The notes: generated from the letters alone by a model not told the origin. Counted from the first letter of the stretch, positions 1-11,259 are shown. The stretch is 21,610 bases of DNA from Pezicula radicicola (GCA_003008705.1 PDUO01000136.1:10888-32497), one strand, 5' to 3'. Numbers and translations are program-made.

Positions 1-395
1 GTCCTATATATACTATTCCTAATAAGGAAGTATATAGTATATAAACTAAGGTCATATAACTAATATAGCCGGAGTTATACACGAAAGTAGTAAATATTAT
101 TACAGGGCTTTAGCGATCACTAAAGGTTACTATAGCTATAGGGCATTTATAGTGCGTAATTATATTATATAATACAACAGATTTCCTTATTAACAATAGT
201 ATATATAAGACACTAAATTAATTAAATCGAATAGATAGGGAAGGAGAAAACTAAACTAGTTTCTAGTTTATAAAGATTAAGTAGGAGTAGTAAGGTTTAA
301 TTAAGTAGAGTAAATAAGGTAATTTATATAAATGACTAATTAAGGTAGTCTATATAACTATATACTTATAATATGTATTTTATTTTATTTTATAT

Positions 396-497
396 TATTT
401 TATTTTACTAGTATTTTATTTTACTAGTATTTTATTTTACTAGTATTTTATTTTACTAGTATTTTATTTTACTAGTATTTTATTTTACTAGTATTTT
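396..497. repeat. 16-bp tandem array, about 6 copies
   Basis: The unit TATTTTATTTTACTAG repeats head to tail. The ACTAG core recurs at 407, 423, 439, 455, 471 and 487, exactly 16 bp apart, with almost no variation. The perfect spacing inside otherwise scrambled AT-rich DNA suggests the array expanded after the surrounding sequence had mutated. Confidence 0.95.
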
Positions 498-805
498 ATA
501 AGTAAAGTAAAGCCTTCCTAACTTAGTAGTTTATATAACTTAGTCTATACTAAATAAAGTAGTCTTTACAACTAGCCTTTTATATATAGATAGCCTCTCT
601 TTCTTAGTAGATAGATATCTTTAAATTTAAGTCTTTAGTTCTATATATTATTACTTCCTACTTACCTATTATAAACTCTACTCGACACTCCTCCTACCCT
701 ATATTTATAGTATACTTTAGGTTATACCTACTTAGGTGCCCTTCTTTAAGCGCTTAAACTACGGTAAAACTAGTTTAAAGGATCCTAGTAGGTTGAAGTA
801 GTTTA

Positions 806-887
806 GATCGGTTCGGGCTAGTTCGGACCGGTTTAGACCGTAGCTCGGAGCGGTTTAGAGCGGTTTAAAGCGGTTCGGAGCTGTTTA
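806..887. repeat. Degenerate 10-bp CGG-containing minisatellite
   Basis: About eight decamers resembling GAGCGGTTTA follow each other, with a 2-bp phase slip at 846-847. The best copies are 848-857, 858-867, 868-877 and 878-887; earlier ones (806-845) are variants such as GATCGGTTCG and GACCGGTTTA. It is a GC-richer islet in an AT-rich block. Similar CGGAGC/CGGTTTA words recur around 1610-1730 without strict periodicity. Function is unknown; it may be the surviving core of an older repeat. Confidence 0.7.
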
Positions 888-1591
888 AACCCCTAGAGCC
901 CTCTATAGCTATAGGGCCTTATAGGGTCTAACTTTAACTATTAATATCTTAAGAACTACTAAGCCTATTTAAGTAATTCTTCTTATTATATAATCTTTAT
1001 ATATAATATAAGTATATATAGGTCTTAGTTTTATTTTATAGCTTATATAGAGCTTATAATAAATAGATTTATAATAAGAAATTTATAATATTCTCTAAAC
1101 CTAAGAATTAAGTATAATTTATAAAACTTACTAAGTAATTTAATATTAAAGGAACCTATAAATATATGTAAGTAATTCTATTTATTATAAGACTATTATA
1201 CTATAAAGTACTACATTCGAGTACATTTTTAATTATATATATATTAGTAAGCTAGTTATAAGACTTATTAATTTTTAAGTTATAAACCTCTTAGATCTTA
1301 ATTAAATAAACCTTATCTAAACTACCTAATTATTACTAACATATACTAATATACTAATATAAACTAATAGTATTTTTTATATAAAAAATTAAGTTACATA
1401 ATTAAACTCGCTTAGCTTATAGCTCTATAAACGGCAACACTAAGAAAAATCTAATAGAAGATTTAGATATTTTACTGAAAAGTACCCCTAGGGGACTATT
1501 ATAATATATATAAGGCTAGTAGTACCTTAGAGATAAAAGTCTCTAAGTAATTTTTATATAGTTAATCCTTACTAACCCTTAAACCGATCGG

Positions 1592-1616
1592 AGCGTCTAA
1601 AGGTTTTATAGACGCT
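1592..1616. repeat. Inverted repeat, 8-bp stem
   Basis: AGCGTCTA (1592-1599) and its reverse complement TAGACGCT (1609-1616) flank a 9-nt loop in a GC-richer islet of the left AT-rich block. It could be a small hairpin or the remnant of a transposon terminus. No gene lies nearby. Confidence 0.55.
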
Positions 1617-2008
1617 ACGCACAGGGTGGAACTAGCTCTAATCAGATCGGAGCTAGGCTTGAAACAGCTTAGATCGGATTAAAGCCTCGGTTAGAGCGGG
1701 CTTGGAGCCACTCGGAGCCTAGTTCAAGTGCCCTACCTATAGGCAGTATAGTACTCTACCTACCTACCTACCCTATTTCACCCTATACTTATAGCTTATA
1801 ACTTAATAATTAATATACTTAAATATAGGTATACTAAGTAAGAAACACTAGTTATACTTATTAAGTAGTTAATAAGAATTTAAAATTACTAAACCTAGTA
1901 TATATAGTATACTAATAATAATATAAAACTATTAAAGTTTTATAAATAAATTAAATAATTAAAGATTATTTATATTTATATTTTTATTTTTATTTTATAT
2001 TATTAATC

Positions 2009-2147
2009 TATTAATTAATTCTATTTATATTAATTAATTCTATTTATATTAATTAATTCTATTTATATTAATTAATTCTATTTATATTAATTAATTCTAT
2101 TTANTATTAATTAATTCTATTTATATTAATTAATTCTATTTATATTC
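2009..2147. repeat. 19-bp tandem array, 7 copies, one with an N
   Basis: The unit ATTAATTAATTCTATTTAT repeats seven times. The TTC cytosine is at 2021, 2040, 2059, 2078, 2097, 2117 and 2136, so the spacing is 19 bp except for one 20-bp step. That step contains the only ambiguous base of the window, N at 2104, so the extra base is probably a base-calling problem within the repeat. Confidence 0.95.
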
Positions 2148-2728
2148 TTATAAATATACTTATCTTAATAATTTTAATAAGTATTAATTATTTTTAATAT
2201 TTATAATAGTTTTAAATATATTTTTAACTAAGTAAAATTATCTCTTTATTAATTTTAAATAAACTAAACTTAATTAAACTAGTATAAACTTATTTAATAA
2301 TTTTAATTTAAATAATTTTAATAGTATATAAGATTATATCTAATACTAGTTATTTTTATTATCTCTCTCTATTATAATACTAGTACTTTTAACTCTTTTA
2401 AGTTCTTTAAATACTTCTTTTATTAAATAAATCTACTCTCTTTTAACTTTAAATATACTAAGTTAAATTAGACTAGTAGTACTTTATTAAAGAGTTTTAA
2501 TTTAAATAATTTAAATAATATATTATTTATATTTATATTTATATTTATTTTATTTTATTTTTTCTAATATTTAAAAAATTATATAATTTAACCTCTAGTA
2601 CTACTTAATATCTAGTACTAGTATATATCCTATTAGGGTTATACTTATCTATTTATACTAATTAGTAACTATAAATAATAAAGTATTAATAGATCTTTTA
2701 TATTAAACTATACTATAAACTAATAGAA

Positions 2729-3151
2729 ATAACTAACTTTACTAAAACAAAGGTAGAAGAGTACCTTAATAATATAATAAAAGTAACGCATTTACAATCT
2801 AGAGAGGGAAGTAGCTATATCGTTCGTGTAGCGATGTATTTATGTTTCGCCGTCTTAAGAAAGGAGAAGCTCTCGTCTTAGCTCGAGGAATATAATGTTC
2901 ACGACTATAGAATCGAGACGCAACTAATAAAACGCGGGTATAAGGAAGGGTGGATTAAGCCGGATCTTATTGCTGCGTTAATTAGACTACGCGGATATAC
3001 GAAGTCACTTTCAGAGAAGTTTTCGAAGGTGGAGGAAACGAGGGGAAAGATAAAGCAGTGGGAACGGCTATTAAAGTTGTAGTTAGATGAGACCAAAGAT
3101 CCAAAGGTCAAATATCATATAGTTGTAAGTGGTTCAAGAGTTTCGTGGTGA
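2729..3151 (+). pseudogene. Decayed reading frame of unknown family (two in-frame TAGs)
   Basis: One plus-strand frame can be followed from 2729 to the TGA at 3149-3151 with only two interruptions, TAG at 2879-2881 and TAG at 3080-3082. The predicted peptide (about 140 residues) is hydrophilic and helical in look, rich in Lys/Glu/Arg, with segments such as GYKEGWIKPDLIAAL and SEKFSKVEETRGKIKQWE, the latter coiled-coil-like. The first codon is ATA followed by a plausible N-terminus; ATG to ATA is a RIP-type change, as is CAG to TAG, so I infer a former small gene or a gene fragment. I do not recognise the family. It sits at the margin of the AT-rich block and GC content is intermediate. An antisense open frame at 2905-3111 is a shadow of this one. 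Confidence 0.5.
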
Positions 3152-3543
3152 GATATTGAATACTGATATAACGTAGTTAGCGCTTAGAAACTTAAGAGAT
3201 AGGCCTTTCGATAAGACAAGCAATCAGCTTTTTGATAGGAGAGATTGGGTTATTTGAATAATAAACACTGATTCTAATACATCACATAACTTACAGAGAT
3301 TGATTTAGTATTTCACGTCTCGTATAGTACCGTAACGGCCTGGCTGATCAGGTCCACCGCAGAAAAGCAATAAAGAGTTAATAAATCGTTATAATAGTTC
3401 ACAAATCGACGGCCGTCAATTTGCAAATCACACCATTTATACATGAACAACAACATATGTTTTCATCAATACAAAATACCACAGCCAATATTGATTCTAA
3501 TAAGCCCTACATTTTTGAATGTATACCAGTACACAAAAGGCTT
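3152..3543. other. Intergenic, PKS 3' flank
   Basis: The region between the decayed frame and the PKS end holds no coding signal I can support. It marks the transition from AT-rich DNA to sequence of normal composition and should contain the PKS 3' untranslated region. No clear polyadenylation site was identified. Confidence 0.5.
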
Positions 3544-5240
3544 TCACATTTCAAGCAGGTTTTTCACCATATCCGCAGCAAGTTCTAAAGCTTCTTGGAA
3601 TCGTTTTAGATACTCCCCAGTACCTTAAATCAAAAAGAAACACCAATCTTCTTCGACCTCGTAAACAACCAACAAACTTTCGGGATCCGTCACAAGGTAC
3701 CCACCCTCCTGTATCATCATATCCTTAGGTAAAGATAACGTTTTCATCTTTCTTGCAGTTGAAGTATTTATCATGGATGGCTAAGTCGGATCTTCGAAGA
3801 AAGTAGGCAGGGGTTCATCTTCTCCAACCACTTCTCTTATATACCTACAATGAGCCAAGAATCCTTTACCTCTCCCAGTTTTTGCTAATGTACTATTGTG
3901 GGTAGTTGCCACTTCATGTAATAGTGCCTTCAACTCTGCCGGTGGCTTTATGTTAGCAACCATGGAAGCGCAAAATTCGAACATGCTAGGCGAGACGACT
4001 TGCATCCAATCCAAACGTCCTTGGCGGAACAACGCGGTTGTAAGAGCCTCCCAATATGGAGATTGGAACCTGAAATGCATGAGAGATGCGAGTTGGATCA
4101 CCAGGTGCCATCCTGCTTTAGATGTAATCTTGAAACTTCGGAAAAATGTGCTGCCCAGCTTGAACAGATAAAATTCATGGAGTACCGCTGGCTTGGAAGC
4201 GTTTTTGAAATCTTCGCCAACACGACTAATGTTGTTGACAATCTCTGAATTTGTCTCAAGCACTAATACTTGTATGTCCTTCATGAATTCAGTTCCTGGT
4301 TCTTCGCTTTGGAATTGCGGCTTATTGTCAAGGATAGCTTTTATAACCACTTTGTTCATTTGGATCATTGATATAGCATCAAGCATGGTATGCTCGCAAA
4401 CAAACGCTAAGGTTCCATTCTCGTATACCGCAAACTGTAATGGTTTTTCGCTCCACCTGTTCGATAGGTTGCTGTAGATAAAGTGGTTGTACCGTTCGTT
4501 GGGAGTAGCTGGAGATCCGTCGTCAAGACAAATTACAAAAGTTGACGCTTCGATGTCCTCAAGTGCTTTGGAGTTCCCATGCCCAGCCTCTTGCACCACT
4601 TCTCTCAGGTCGGCCCATGAATCGCGATGATCTGCAGTCAAGGTAGCCACCGAGGGAAGCTGCTCCTGTGATAGGCGCAAGATTGCTGAGAAGATGCTTT
4701 TCATCGATCCGTGGCTCACATATTTTGCTAACTTTACCTTGAATATATGACCTCGCGTAAGGACAATAAAATAATCATTATCAGGGTACTTCCGCATCTT
4801 GTCCAGAGTTTTGTGAGGTTCACGATTAGCATTGAAAAACCACTTCAAGGCATCCATGCAGACCGGCTCTTTAATGATATAGCCTACGTCCACATCGCCA
4901 GTCTCTAAGCGTTGTTTAAAATCCCATGCTGATAATGCTATGATTGCTGCGCGTTCGGCTTGGCTGTGTTGATTACTGGACGCAAGATGACTTCCGAAGA
5001 AATTGGCATATAAGTATATAGGGTCGCGTACTCTCAGATAAATTGTGGCATGTGGCCAGTTGTCCATCTGGTCATCGGCACGAGATTGAACCAGGCGATT
5101 CTGCAAATGAACACCAGAACGTTCAAGCAAATCTTGCGTCGCAGAAACGATACGAGAAATCTGAGTTTGAGAATGGAATACTCGTACAGCGTTCAAATAT
5201 GATTCTAGTGAGCTTGCTAGATCTGAAAGAGGGAGCATCT
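3544..5240 (-). other. PKS C-terminal carnitine/choline acyltransferase (cAT) domain
   Basis: A choline/carnitine O-acyltransferase fold, used in HR-PKS-cAT enzymes for product release. It opens with MLPLSDLASSLESYL, the family's N-terminal LP-L-YL signature. It has the LTADHRDSWADLR motif and the catalytic His in CEHTMLDA (codon 4392-4390). After the first stop (TAG 3781-3783) the same frame stays open and family-like, with GGYLVTDPESLLVVYEVEE and then an amphipathic helix QEALELAADMVKNLLEM, interrupted only by TAA 3625-3627. The true end is TGA 3544-3546. A gene model stopping at 3781 would lose about 79 C-terminal codons of the fold. Confidence 0.88.
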
Positions 5241-5399
5241 TGAATGATACAGGACTCCTTTCACTCTTGGTGGAGCCATTTGTGGCCTGAACCTCTTGAG
5301 AAGTTTCCGGTGCTGCTGAACTTTCGGAATTCCCCTGAACGGTTTTGCTGGATTCTAAATTTAGAAGTGAGGATCGAGATGCAATCCTGATGGCGAGTG

Positions 5400-5610
5400 A
5401 GGGGGTGTTAGGCTCATCGAGGATCTCTGTTGCTTGAATGGCCGAATGAAATTCTTTGCCAATCCAGTTCTTCAGCTCAATCGCCGTCAAAGAGTCTAGA
5501 CCAAATTCGAGCAATGATGCATCCAGGCGAATCATGTCGGTGTTTAATGAGATCAGACTAGAGACTTTTTGGACTATCGCTTCTGTAATTATTGAACGTG
5601 CTTCTGTGAT
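5400..5610 (-). other. PKS acyl carrier protein (ACP) domain
   Basis: The phosphopantetheine attachment serine is in FGLDSLTAIELKNW (codon about 5493). A long, low-complexity Ser/Glu/Thr linker (about 5240-5360) separates it from the cAT domain, as expected for a flexible hand-over from ACP to a release domain. Confidence 0.9.
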
Positions 5611-5959
5611 CGTCACCGCATCAGCGATTGTCAGCTTCCGATCTGTAGAATTCTGAGCTTGGGCTTCTTTTAGCTTGGTAGCCTCTAGATGAGAAATCCG
5701 CAGATGAACAAAAAGTGCTGATTTCGTTGTTGGGGTAGTGTTTTCGGCATCAGTTATCGATTGTCCATCAATTCCGATAATGGCTTGTTGGCAGTGGTTC
5801 GTTCGAGCTTGTGGACCAATGGCATAGTCTACAATCGCGTCCACCTCGTCGAGGTCAACAGGAATCAATCCCTAACGAACAAGGCTCTGCATTCTGACCT
5901 CGCCAATCTCACCATCGTAAAAGGAAGTCCCTTTGATCAATCCGATATCCAGGGACATG

Positions 5960-6525
5960 AAATGCGTTCTCGAAATAGGCCGGTTTTGCGCGACGGCGTC
6001 TTGATATGTGTTGCCGGCATCATAGTTTGCTTGTCCTATAATGCCTAGGATACCACTCATAGATGAAAGCATGACAAAGAAATCAAGTTCGGGACTTTCA
6101 AACACATCTTTCAGATCCGCAGTGCCATGTAGCTTAGCTTTTAACGGAAGCTGGAAGGCCTCAACCGTCATTTGTTCAAGGAGACGGTCCTGATCCTCAT
6201 TGTTAGATTTGTAGAGAATATATTAAGCAATGGAGGCTTACATCAAGCACTGTCGCTGATTGTATAACGCCTTTGACTGGTGGTAAGCCCGCATTTCCAA
6301 TCGCAGTGGCAGCCTCTTGAACCATTGAAGGAGATGAAATATCGCAGGCAAAGCTGTGCACACTACATCCTGGTGATAGTAGTTGAAGACGATTCTCCAA
6401 TAATCTCATGGTCTTGGGATTAGCAGGCTTTCGAGAGAGGAGAGCAATATACCGAGCACCTCTGCGAGCCATCAAGTCACACATTCGTGTGCCGATGTCC
6501 CCCAGTCCACCCGCAATAACGTAAG
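5960..6525 (-). other. PKS ketoreductase (KR) domain
   Basis: A short-chain dehydrogenase fold. The NADPH motif is YVIAGGLGDIGTRM (near 6511), followed by LLSRKP. Intron 6190-6241 splits it at VIQSATVLD / DRLLEQM in phase 0. The active-site serine is in MLSSMSG (near 6066) and the tyrosine in GQANYDAGN (codon near 6024). TAG 5872-5874 follows the domain, between QSLVR and GLIPVDL. Confidence 0.9.
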
Positions 6526-6599
6526 TAGCGTTTGGTTCGAGACCTTGTATACCAGGAGTTCCCATGAGGTTCTTGGTCAAGACTTTCATTCGACTATTC

Positions 6600-7605
6600 A
6601 AACCGGTTTCGAGGATAATCTTACCAGGGTGTTTGTGAGACGACAATAATCTAAGACCATCGCGGAGACTCCCAGGAGACACCGACGTATCATTTTGACT
6701 ATTTAGTAGCGCTTCTGATAGATGCAGTGATGCAGTGGCTCTTCGAAGAAGGTTCGCAGCTTTCTCAGGTCGCAGACGCATCAGAGTGTCCAGATCGAAA
6801 GAGACGAAGGTTGCATTCCTCTCAAGTCGATATGTGAAGGTGCGCTTCTCGAAGTTAGGGTCTTGGGCGTCTGACTGTCCGGCATGAATATACATTCCAA
6901 AAGCTGCAATACATGCTGGTGAATCTGGGTTGTGGTCGTTCAATGCCAGGTTCAGAATGGCGTCGACCCCGGCTTTGTTCGTGAGCTGAGAAATCTTCTG
7001 TTCGAGGTTGGTGGCGTGTTCGTAGAATACATGCTCGGGTCGAAGATCAAAGTCTTGTGTGATGCGTTCCTTATCTTCAACATTCAAAACGGTTGCGAAG
7101 ATTCCAGCCCCGATCTCCCGAGCAAGCATGAGAGCTGCTCGTCCAATGTCCCCGGCGGCATTGTGAATCAGGAGAGTTTGACCTTTCCGTAGCCGGGCCA
7201 GTTCGACCAGGGAATAGTACGCAGTCATGAATGAGAAGGAGATTGTCGAGCCAGTACGAAAGGAGATTTCAGCTGGTAAGAGAAGGACGTTCTCCAGATT
7301 GGTTCGCACGACGCTGGCATAGGCTTTGGTATCGTAAACCCACCCGCACACACGATCTCCCACACGCAACTCTTTTGCTGACTCTTTGCCAGTTCTGCTC
7401 ACAATCCCAGAAAATTCCCGAATTTTCTTGGGAATTTGATTTATCGATGTGTTCAGAGGAGGCCCCTTATTGTCATCCGGGCACAGAGTATGCGCCTGAA
7501 CGACGATGTCGACTTCAGAAGTCCCAATAGCCTCGCAAAACGACTCATCATCCACAAAGTATAGGCTCTCTCCCAAATTCGCAGTCTCCATATCGAGTTT
7601 CAGTG
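6600..7605 (-). other. PKS enoylreductase (ER) domain
   Basis: A medium-chain reductase fold that reduces the enoyl intermediate. Visible are FSGIVSRTG, the GDRVCGW motif and the NADPH-binding segment LLIHNAAGDIGRAALMLA (near 7162), which departs slightly from the usual AAAGGVGQAA. No stop or frameshift occurs here, so the domain would be active if the gene were whole. Confidence 0.85.
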
Positions 7606-8339
7606 GCCGATCAGGATTTGAATAAGCAACGGAGCTTACTGTCGACTTTCCTGTCGTTCTCGCTACCCAGCTATTAATGCTAGGATCCGGGATGATCCGT
7701 GGAATCAAAAGGTGTCCATCTCGATGTGTATACTCCTTTTCGAACAATCTCTCTGGAGATGAGGGTTCTAAGAAAGTTGTCAAAATCTTCTCAACCGCAT
7801 CTAGAGGACCCGATGAAGGGCTGGTAACAACGTCTTGAACATCGAGAGTAACAAATTTGAGACGCTCATTCTCGGCACATGCACTTCTCGCAAACCCAAT
7901 AATGAGACCTTTCTCGGGATTGATCGTAGCAGAGAAGTGTTGGCGAGCACTAATCCATAGGACGTTGGCTTTGGTCCCACTGACAAGATCAACCAATTCC
8001 CTGAACTGTTTTGCAGATGGGTTGACCAGGAATGGGTTTTGACCATTATCAACTACAACACGAATGACCTCGCTCTCTTCAACAGTTGCATCCCATTCTC
8101 TTGATGCTGCATCGAATCCACTTTTTCGTAATGATATGCAGAGTTCATGGGCAAGGTCTTTGGTACCATCGGTGCCAGTAACATGGATTGGAGGAATAAG
8201 GTATCGACTGTCTGGCAAGGCTGGTTTCGAGATTACTACGGCGGTCTTGGTCTTGTCATCGTCGGTAAGTAGAAGTTTTACTCCATCGAAAGAATTTTGA
8301 AGCAAGCGACTGCGCAGCTCATCCTTTGACTGAGCAAGG

Positions 8340-8785
8340 TTGATGTTGGCGCAAAGCATAAGCCATCCACCGTGATTGAGGGGTTTTTGAGCATGGGAAA
8401 TTGTTTCCGAAACGTCTTCAAATCCATCCATCGTAAGGACGATCAGATCGTAGCCAGGTGATACAAGGTTTTGATCTATGGGGTCGCTCTCAATATTGAT
8501 AACTTTGACCTGGCTCGTTTGGCTGCCATCCGACAACGCATCCTGTACGTCTTTGAAACATTCATCCGATGCATCTGCAATATTAAAAGACTCGATGCCA
8601 CCGTTCGGAAAATCGGCCAGTGCAGATACTATTGAACCTGTCAACTGCCGAGAGCCTGAATTGACCTTCAAGATCTTCAAACTCGAATATTTAAAATGAA
8701 GCTGAGTTAAGTACTCGGTCAACGAGATTGATGGATTCTCGTGCAGCGAATGCTCGATGTCAGCTGCCCATTCCATCCGATAGCT
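8340..8785 (-). other. PKS vestigial C-methyltransferase region
   Basis: Between DH and ER lies a stretch aligned by position with the C-methyltransferase of HR-PKSs. The SAM-binding glycine motif (normally close to ILEIGAGTGG) reads ILKVNSGSRQLTG, with most glycines gone. A later strand reads YDLIVLTMDGFED and then HGGWLMLCA, matching the usual FDLIVA..VLH and PGG..LL elements. I infer a structurally retained but catalytically dead MT. That loss is in-frame and older than the stop codons. Confidence 0.6.
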
Positions 8786-8829
8786 GAAATTTCGCTGCAG
8801 ATCTATCTTGCTGTCATCTGCCTCTCCAA

Positions 8830-9720
8830 ACCCACGAATCTCAACATCGGAAATTTCCAACAAGGGACGTTCGTGTTCCGACGCATCACTATTGAGTACC
8901 AACGGACGCGCAGTAGCCAACATCTTCCCTTTTGGACTGAGTACTGTATGCGAAATGAGTTCGTCCCTTGGTTTGTTGTTTATGTCTCGGTGGAGAATTA
9001 TTTTGCCAATGGAAACAGGCATGACGGATCCGGGACCATATACAGACGAAAAGATCGGCAGGGTTGTATGCAAAATTGTATCTAAAGTCGTGGGATGAAT
9101 AATATGAGGTTGCATATAGTTGGCAGGCATCCTCTACACGACGTCTGGAATGTCTATGTGACTGATTGCTTCCAAGCCGCTCATCTTCAGTTTATGTATC
9201 GCCGTAAAACAGGGGCCGTATAGATTCCCGTTGGAGCGCATGTCTGTGTAAATCCTGTCGGAGTCCAACTTTTGACAATGGTCATCTAATTCGATCCTCG
9301 AGGGGAATGACACGGCAGAATCTACTGGTTCGAGCGAGTATCCTACCCTTATCAGACCCCGACAGTGTTCATACAAAATTTCGCCATCACTGAGCGCAGA
9401 AACTCTGAACTCATGCCAGATTTTCCCTGAGTTCCTTTGCGTCCTGAGGCTAACTTGAGTTTCAACTTTTGAAGGCGGAGATGGGATGACGAGCGCCTTT
9501 GAAATGGTAATGTCTTGTAGAATGAATGTGGATATGTTCCCCAGCACCGGGCTTTCCTGGATATATTGATGGATTGCTTCTATGGCCATGCAAATATAGC
9601 CCGATCCAGGAAATATGACGAGACCGTCCACGACATGATCGGCAAGCCATGGCAATCGATCTAACCCAGTGAAGTACTGCTTATAACTGTGATCCCCAAG
9701 AGATCGTGGTAGGGGTGCTT
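8830..9720 (-). other. PKS dehydratase (DH) domain, broken twice
   Basis: Removes water from the beta-hydroxyacyl chain. The catalytic His lies in HVVDGLVIFP (codon 9637-9635) and the catalytic Asp in HPTTLDTIL (codon near 9082). Two lesions fall in it. Near 9655-9668 the frame shifts and roughly 8-9 residues usually found before the PWL..HVVDG motif are missing. TAG 9134-9136 interrupts the frame between IPDVV and RMPANYMQ. Both sides of the TAG are in the same frame and read as continuous DH sequence. Confidence 0.88.
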
Positions 9721-9919
9721 TCGTTGGCGATATTGCTTACTTAATCTTGATTCATGCCAATATGTATTGGAATGATCCCAGGGATAATTGGGTAGTCCTG
9801 GAAGGAAACTCGTTTTTGGAAAGGGATTTCTGGCTATCGAGTTAGCAGCGTCAACATCGACGGGACAACCCAGCTCCAACAAATTTCCTACCAGCTCCAA
9901 TATGCTGTATGTGGCATTC

Positions 9920-10885
9920 CGACCCCGAACCAAGGAAGGGAGGTAGAGGTTTTTGAAAGAATCGCCGAATTTGGAGGTGATTGTTTGTCGTATTGGGCCT
10001 TTCAGAACGCTATGAGGGCCTATCTCCACAAATATTAGATTCGATGAATCGCCGCTCAATTCGTCCTCCGCATGTTTGGCGGCGCAATAGTGCTCCAAAG
10101 CCTGGCTGAATCGAACCGGTGAAACGAGGTTTTCAACCCAGTAGTCAGAGCCAAAGCCCATTACCTTTTCCTTTGCCATGACCGAGGAAATAAATTGAAC
10201 ACCACGACTCGGAAGCGTCGGAATTGAGCCCATGGAGCTCAGATACTTCCCAGCCACTTTTCGCATATGGTGGGAATGGTATGCAGTGTCGGTTACCAAC
10301 TTCCGGTTAAAAGTACCAGAATTATCGAGAATTTCTTGGATTTGCAGGATAGCATCTTCATCACCCGAAACAGTTGTGCTCGAAGGGCTGTTGATACAGG
10401 CCAAGGTTAGAGTGCCACTTTTTGCACGAGCAAGTAATGGTGATATCTGCTCTTCTCCAAGCCCGACGGCCAACATTGCCCCCTTCGTTGGAATAATCTC
10501 CTTGCAATGCTTCGCTATGAAACTCCGGTGGTAAGATACCTTCAAAGCTTCTACGTGTGAAAGTATTCCAGCACTGTACGCGCCTGCAATCTCTCCACTT
10601 GAATGGCCCAAAACCATCTGTGGAGCGACACCGAATGAGGAAAGGAGGTCAACAAGAGCAATCTGCAAAGCTGTACTTGTGGGCTGAGCAATCTCACCCT
10701 CATTAATCCGACTCTTGGACTTTTCAGCAAGGAGTTCATCGAGAAGACTCCAAGATGCTCCAAGTTCGCGATGCGTTTGATCCGATTTTCTAATCGACGC
10801 TGAGAAGGCTGAATTTGTGTGGATCAGCTCCCTTCCCATTCCTACCCATTGTGCTCCTTGACCGGTGAAGATGAACGCGATCTTT
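9920..10885 (-). other. PKS acyltransferase (AT) domain
   Basis: Loads malonyl units. It starts with FIFTGQGAQWVGMG and has the nucleophile Ser in GHSSGEIAGAY (codon 10602-10600, about residue 651) and the downstream YHSHHM motif. The domain appears intact. The linker after it ends in LPNYPWDHSNTYWHESR, a standard AT-to-DH junction sequence in fungal HR-PKSs, just before the deletion that breaks the frame. Confidence 0.92.
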
Positions 10886-11259
10886 GGAGAAGATGTGCTT
10901 TTGACAATGGGTTGAGAGGAATTGGCTTTGAACTCTAATGATGCAACCAGTTCTTGGTTAGACCCAGCTACAAAGCTACTTCGCCACACCATCAAGGATC
11001 GTCTATTCGACAGGGTATACGCCAAGTCCTCGAATTTATCCTTAAGAAAAGGTCTTGCCAAAGTCCAATCCCGAAGCTCTTGCGCGGCTTTCCGAACAGA
11101 ATCCTCGGATTTTCCAGTCAAGAGAAAAAGCTGCGGTGAGTAGATTCCAGAATTTTGGCTGTTGGAATTTGTACCATGGCCATGGTGAGTAACCGCAGTA
11201 GAACTGTCGACGGATGAATCAGATCCACCGGCCGGACAGTCATTCTCGTAAATCACGGG

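Larger units (their letters stand above)
1..2728. other. AT-rich, RIP-like gene-poor block
   Basis: This stretch is almost entirely A and T, dense in TpA and poor in CpA/TpG, with stops in every frame at short intervals. I see no reading frame that could be a gene. Such AT-rich isochores are known in Pezizomycotina and usually come from transposons mutated by repeat-induced point mutation. Two more GC-rich islets (about 740-920 and 1580-1790) survive inside it, both containing CGG-rich short repeats, and there are two clean tandem arrays (annotated separately). The transposon family cannot be recognised by eye. The block lies downstream of the PKS and ends near the decayed frame at 2729. Confidence 0.8.

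Noticed and set aside
8741..9098. Long plus-strand open frames opposite the PKS (also 4193-4477, 7231-7530, 10232-10534)
   Set aside because: They are antisense shadows of PKS coding sequence with no recognisable domain or start context.
9131..9139. Splicing around TAG 9134-9136 in the PKS
   Set aside because: No GT..AG pair nearby removes the stop without deleting conserved DH sequence; both sides are contiguous in the same frame.
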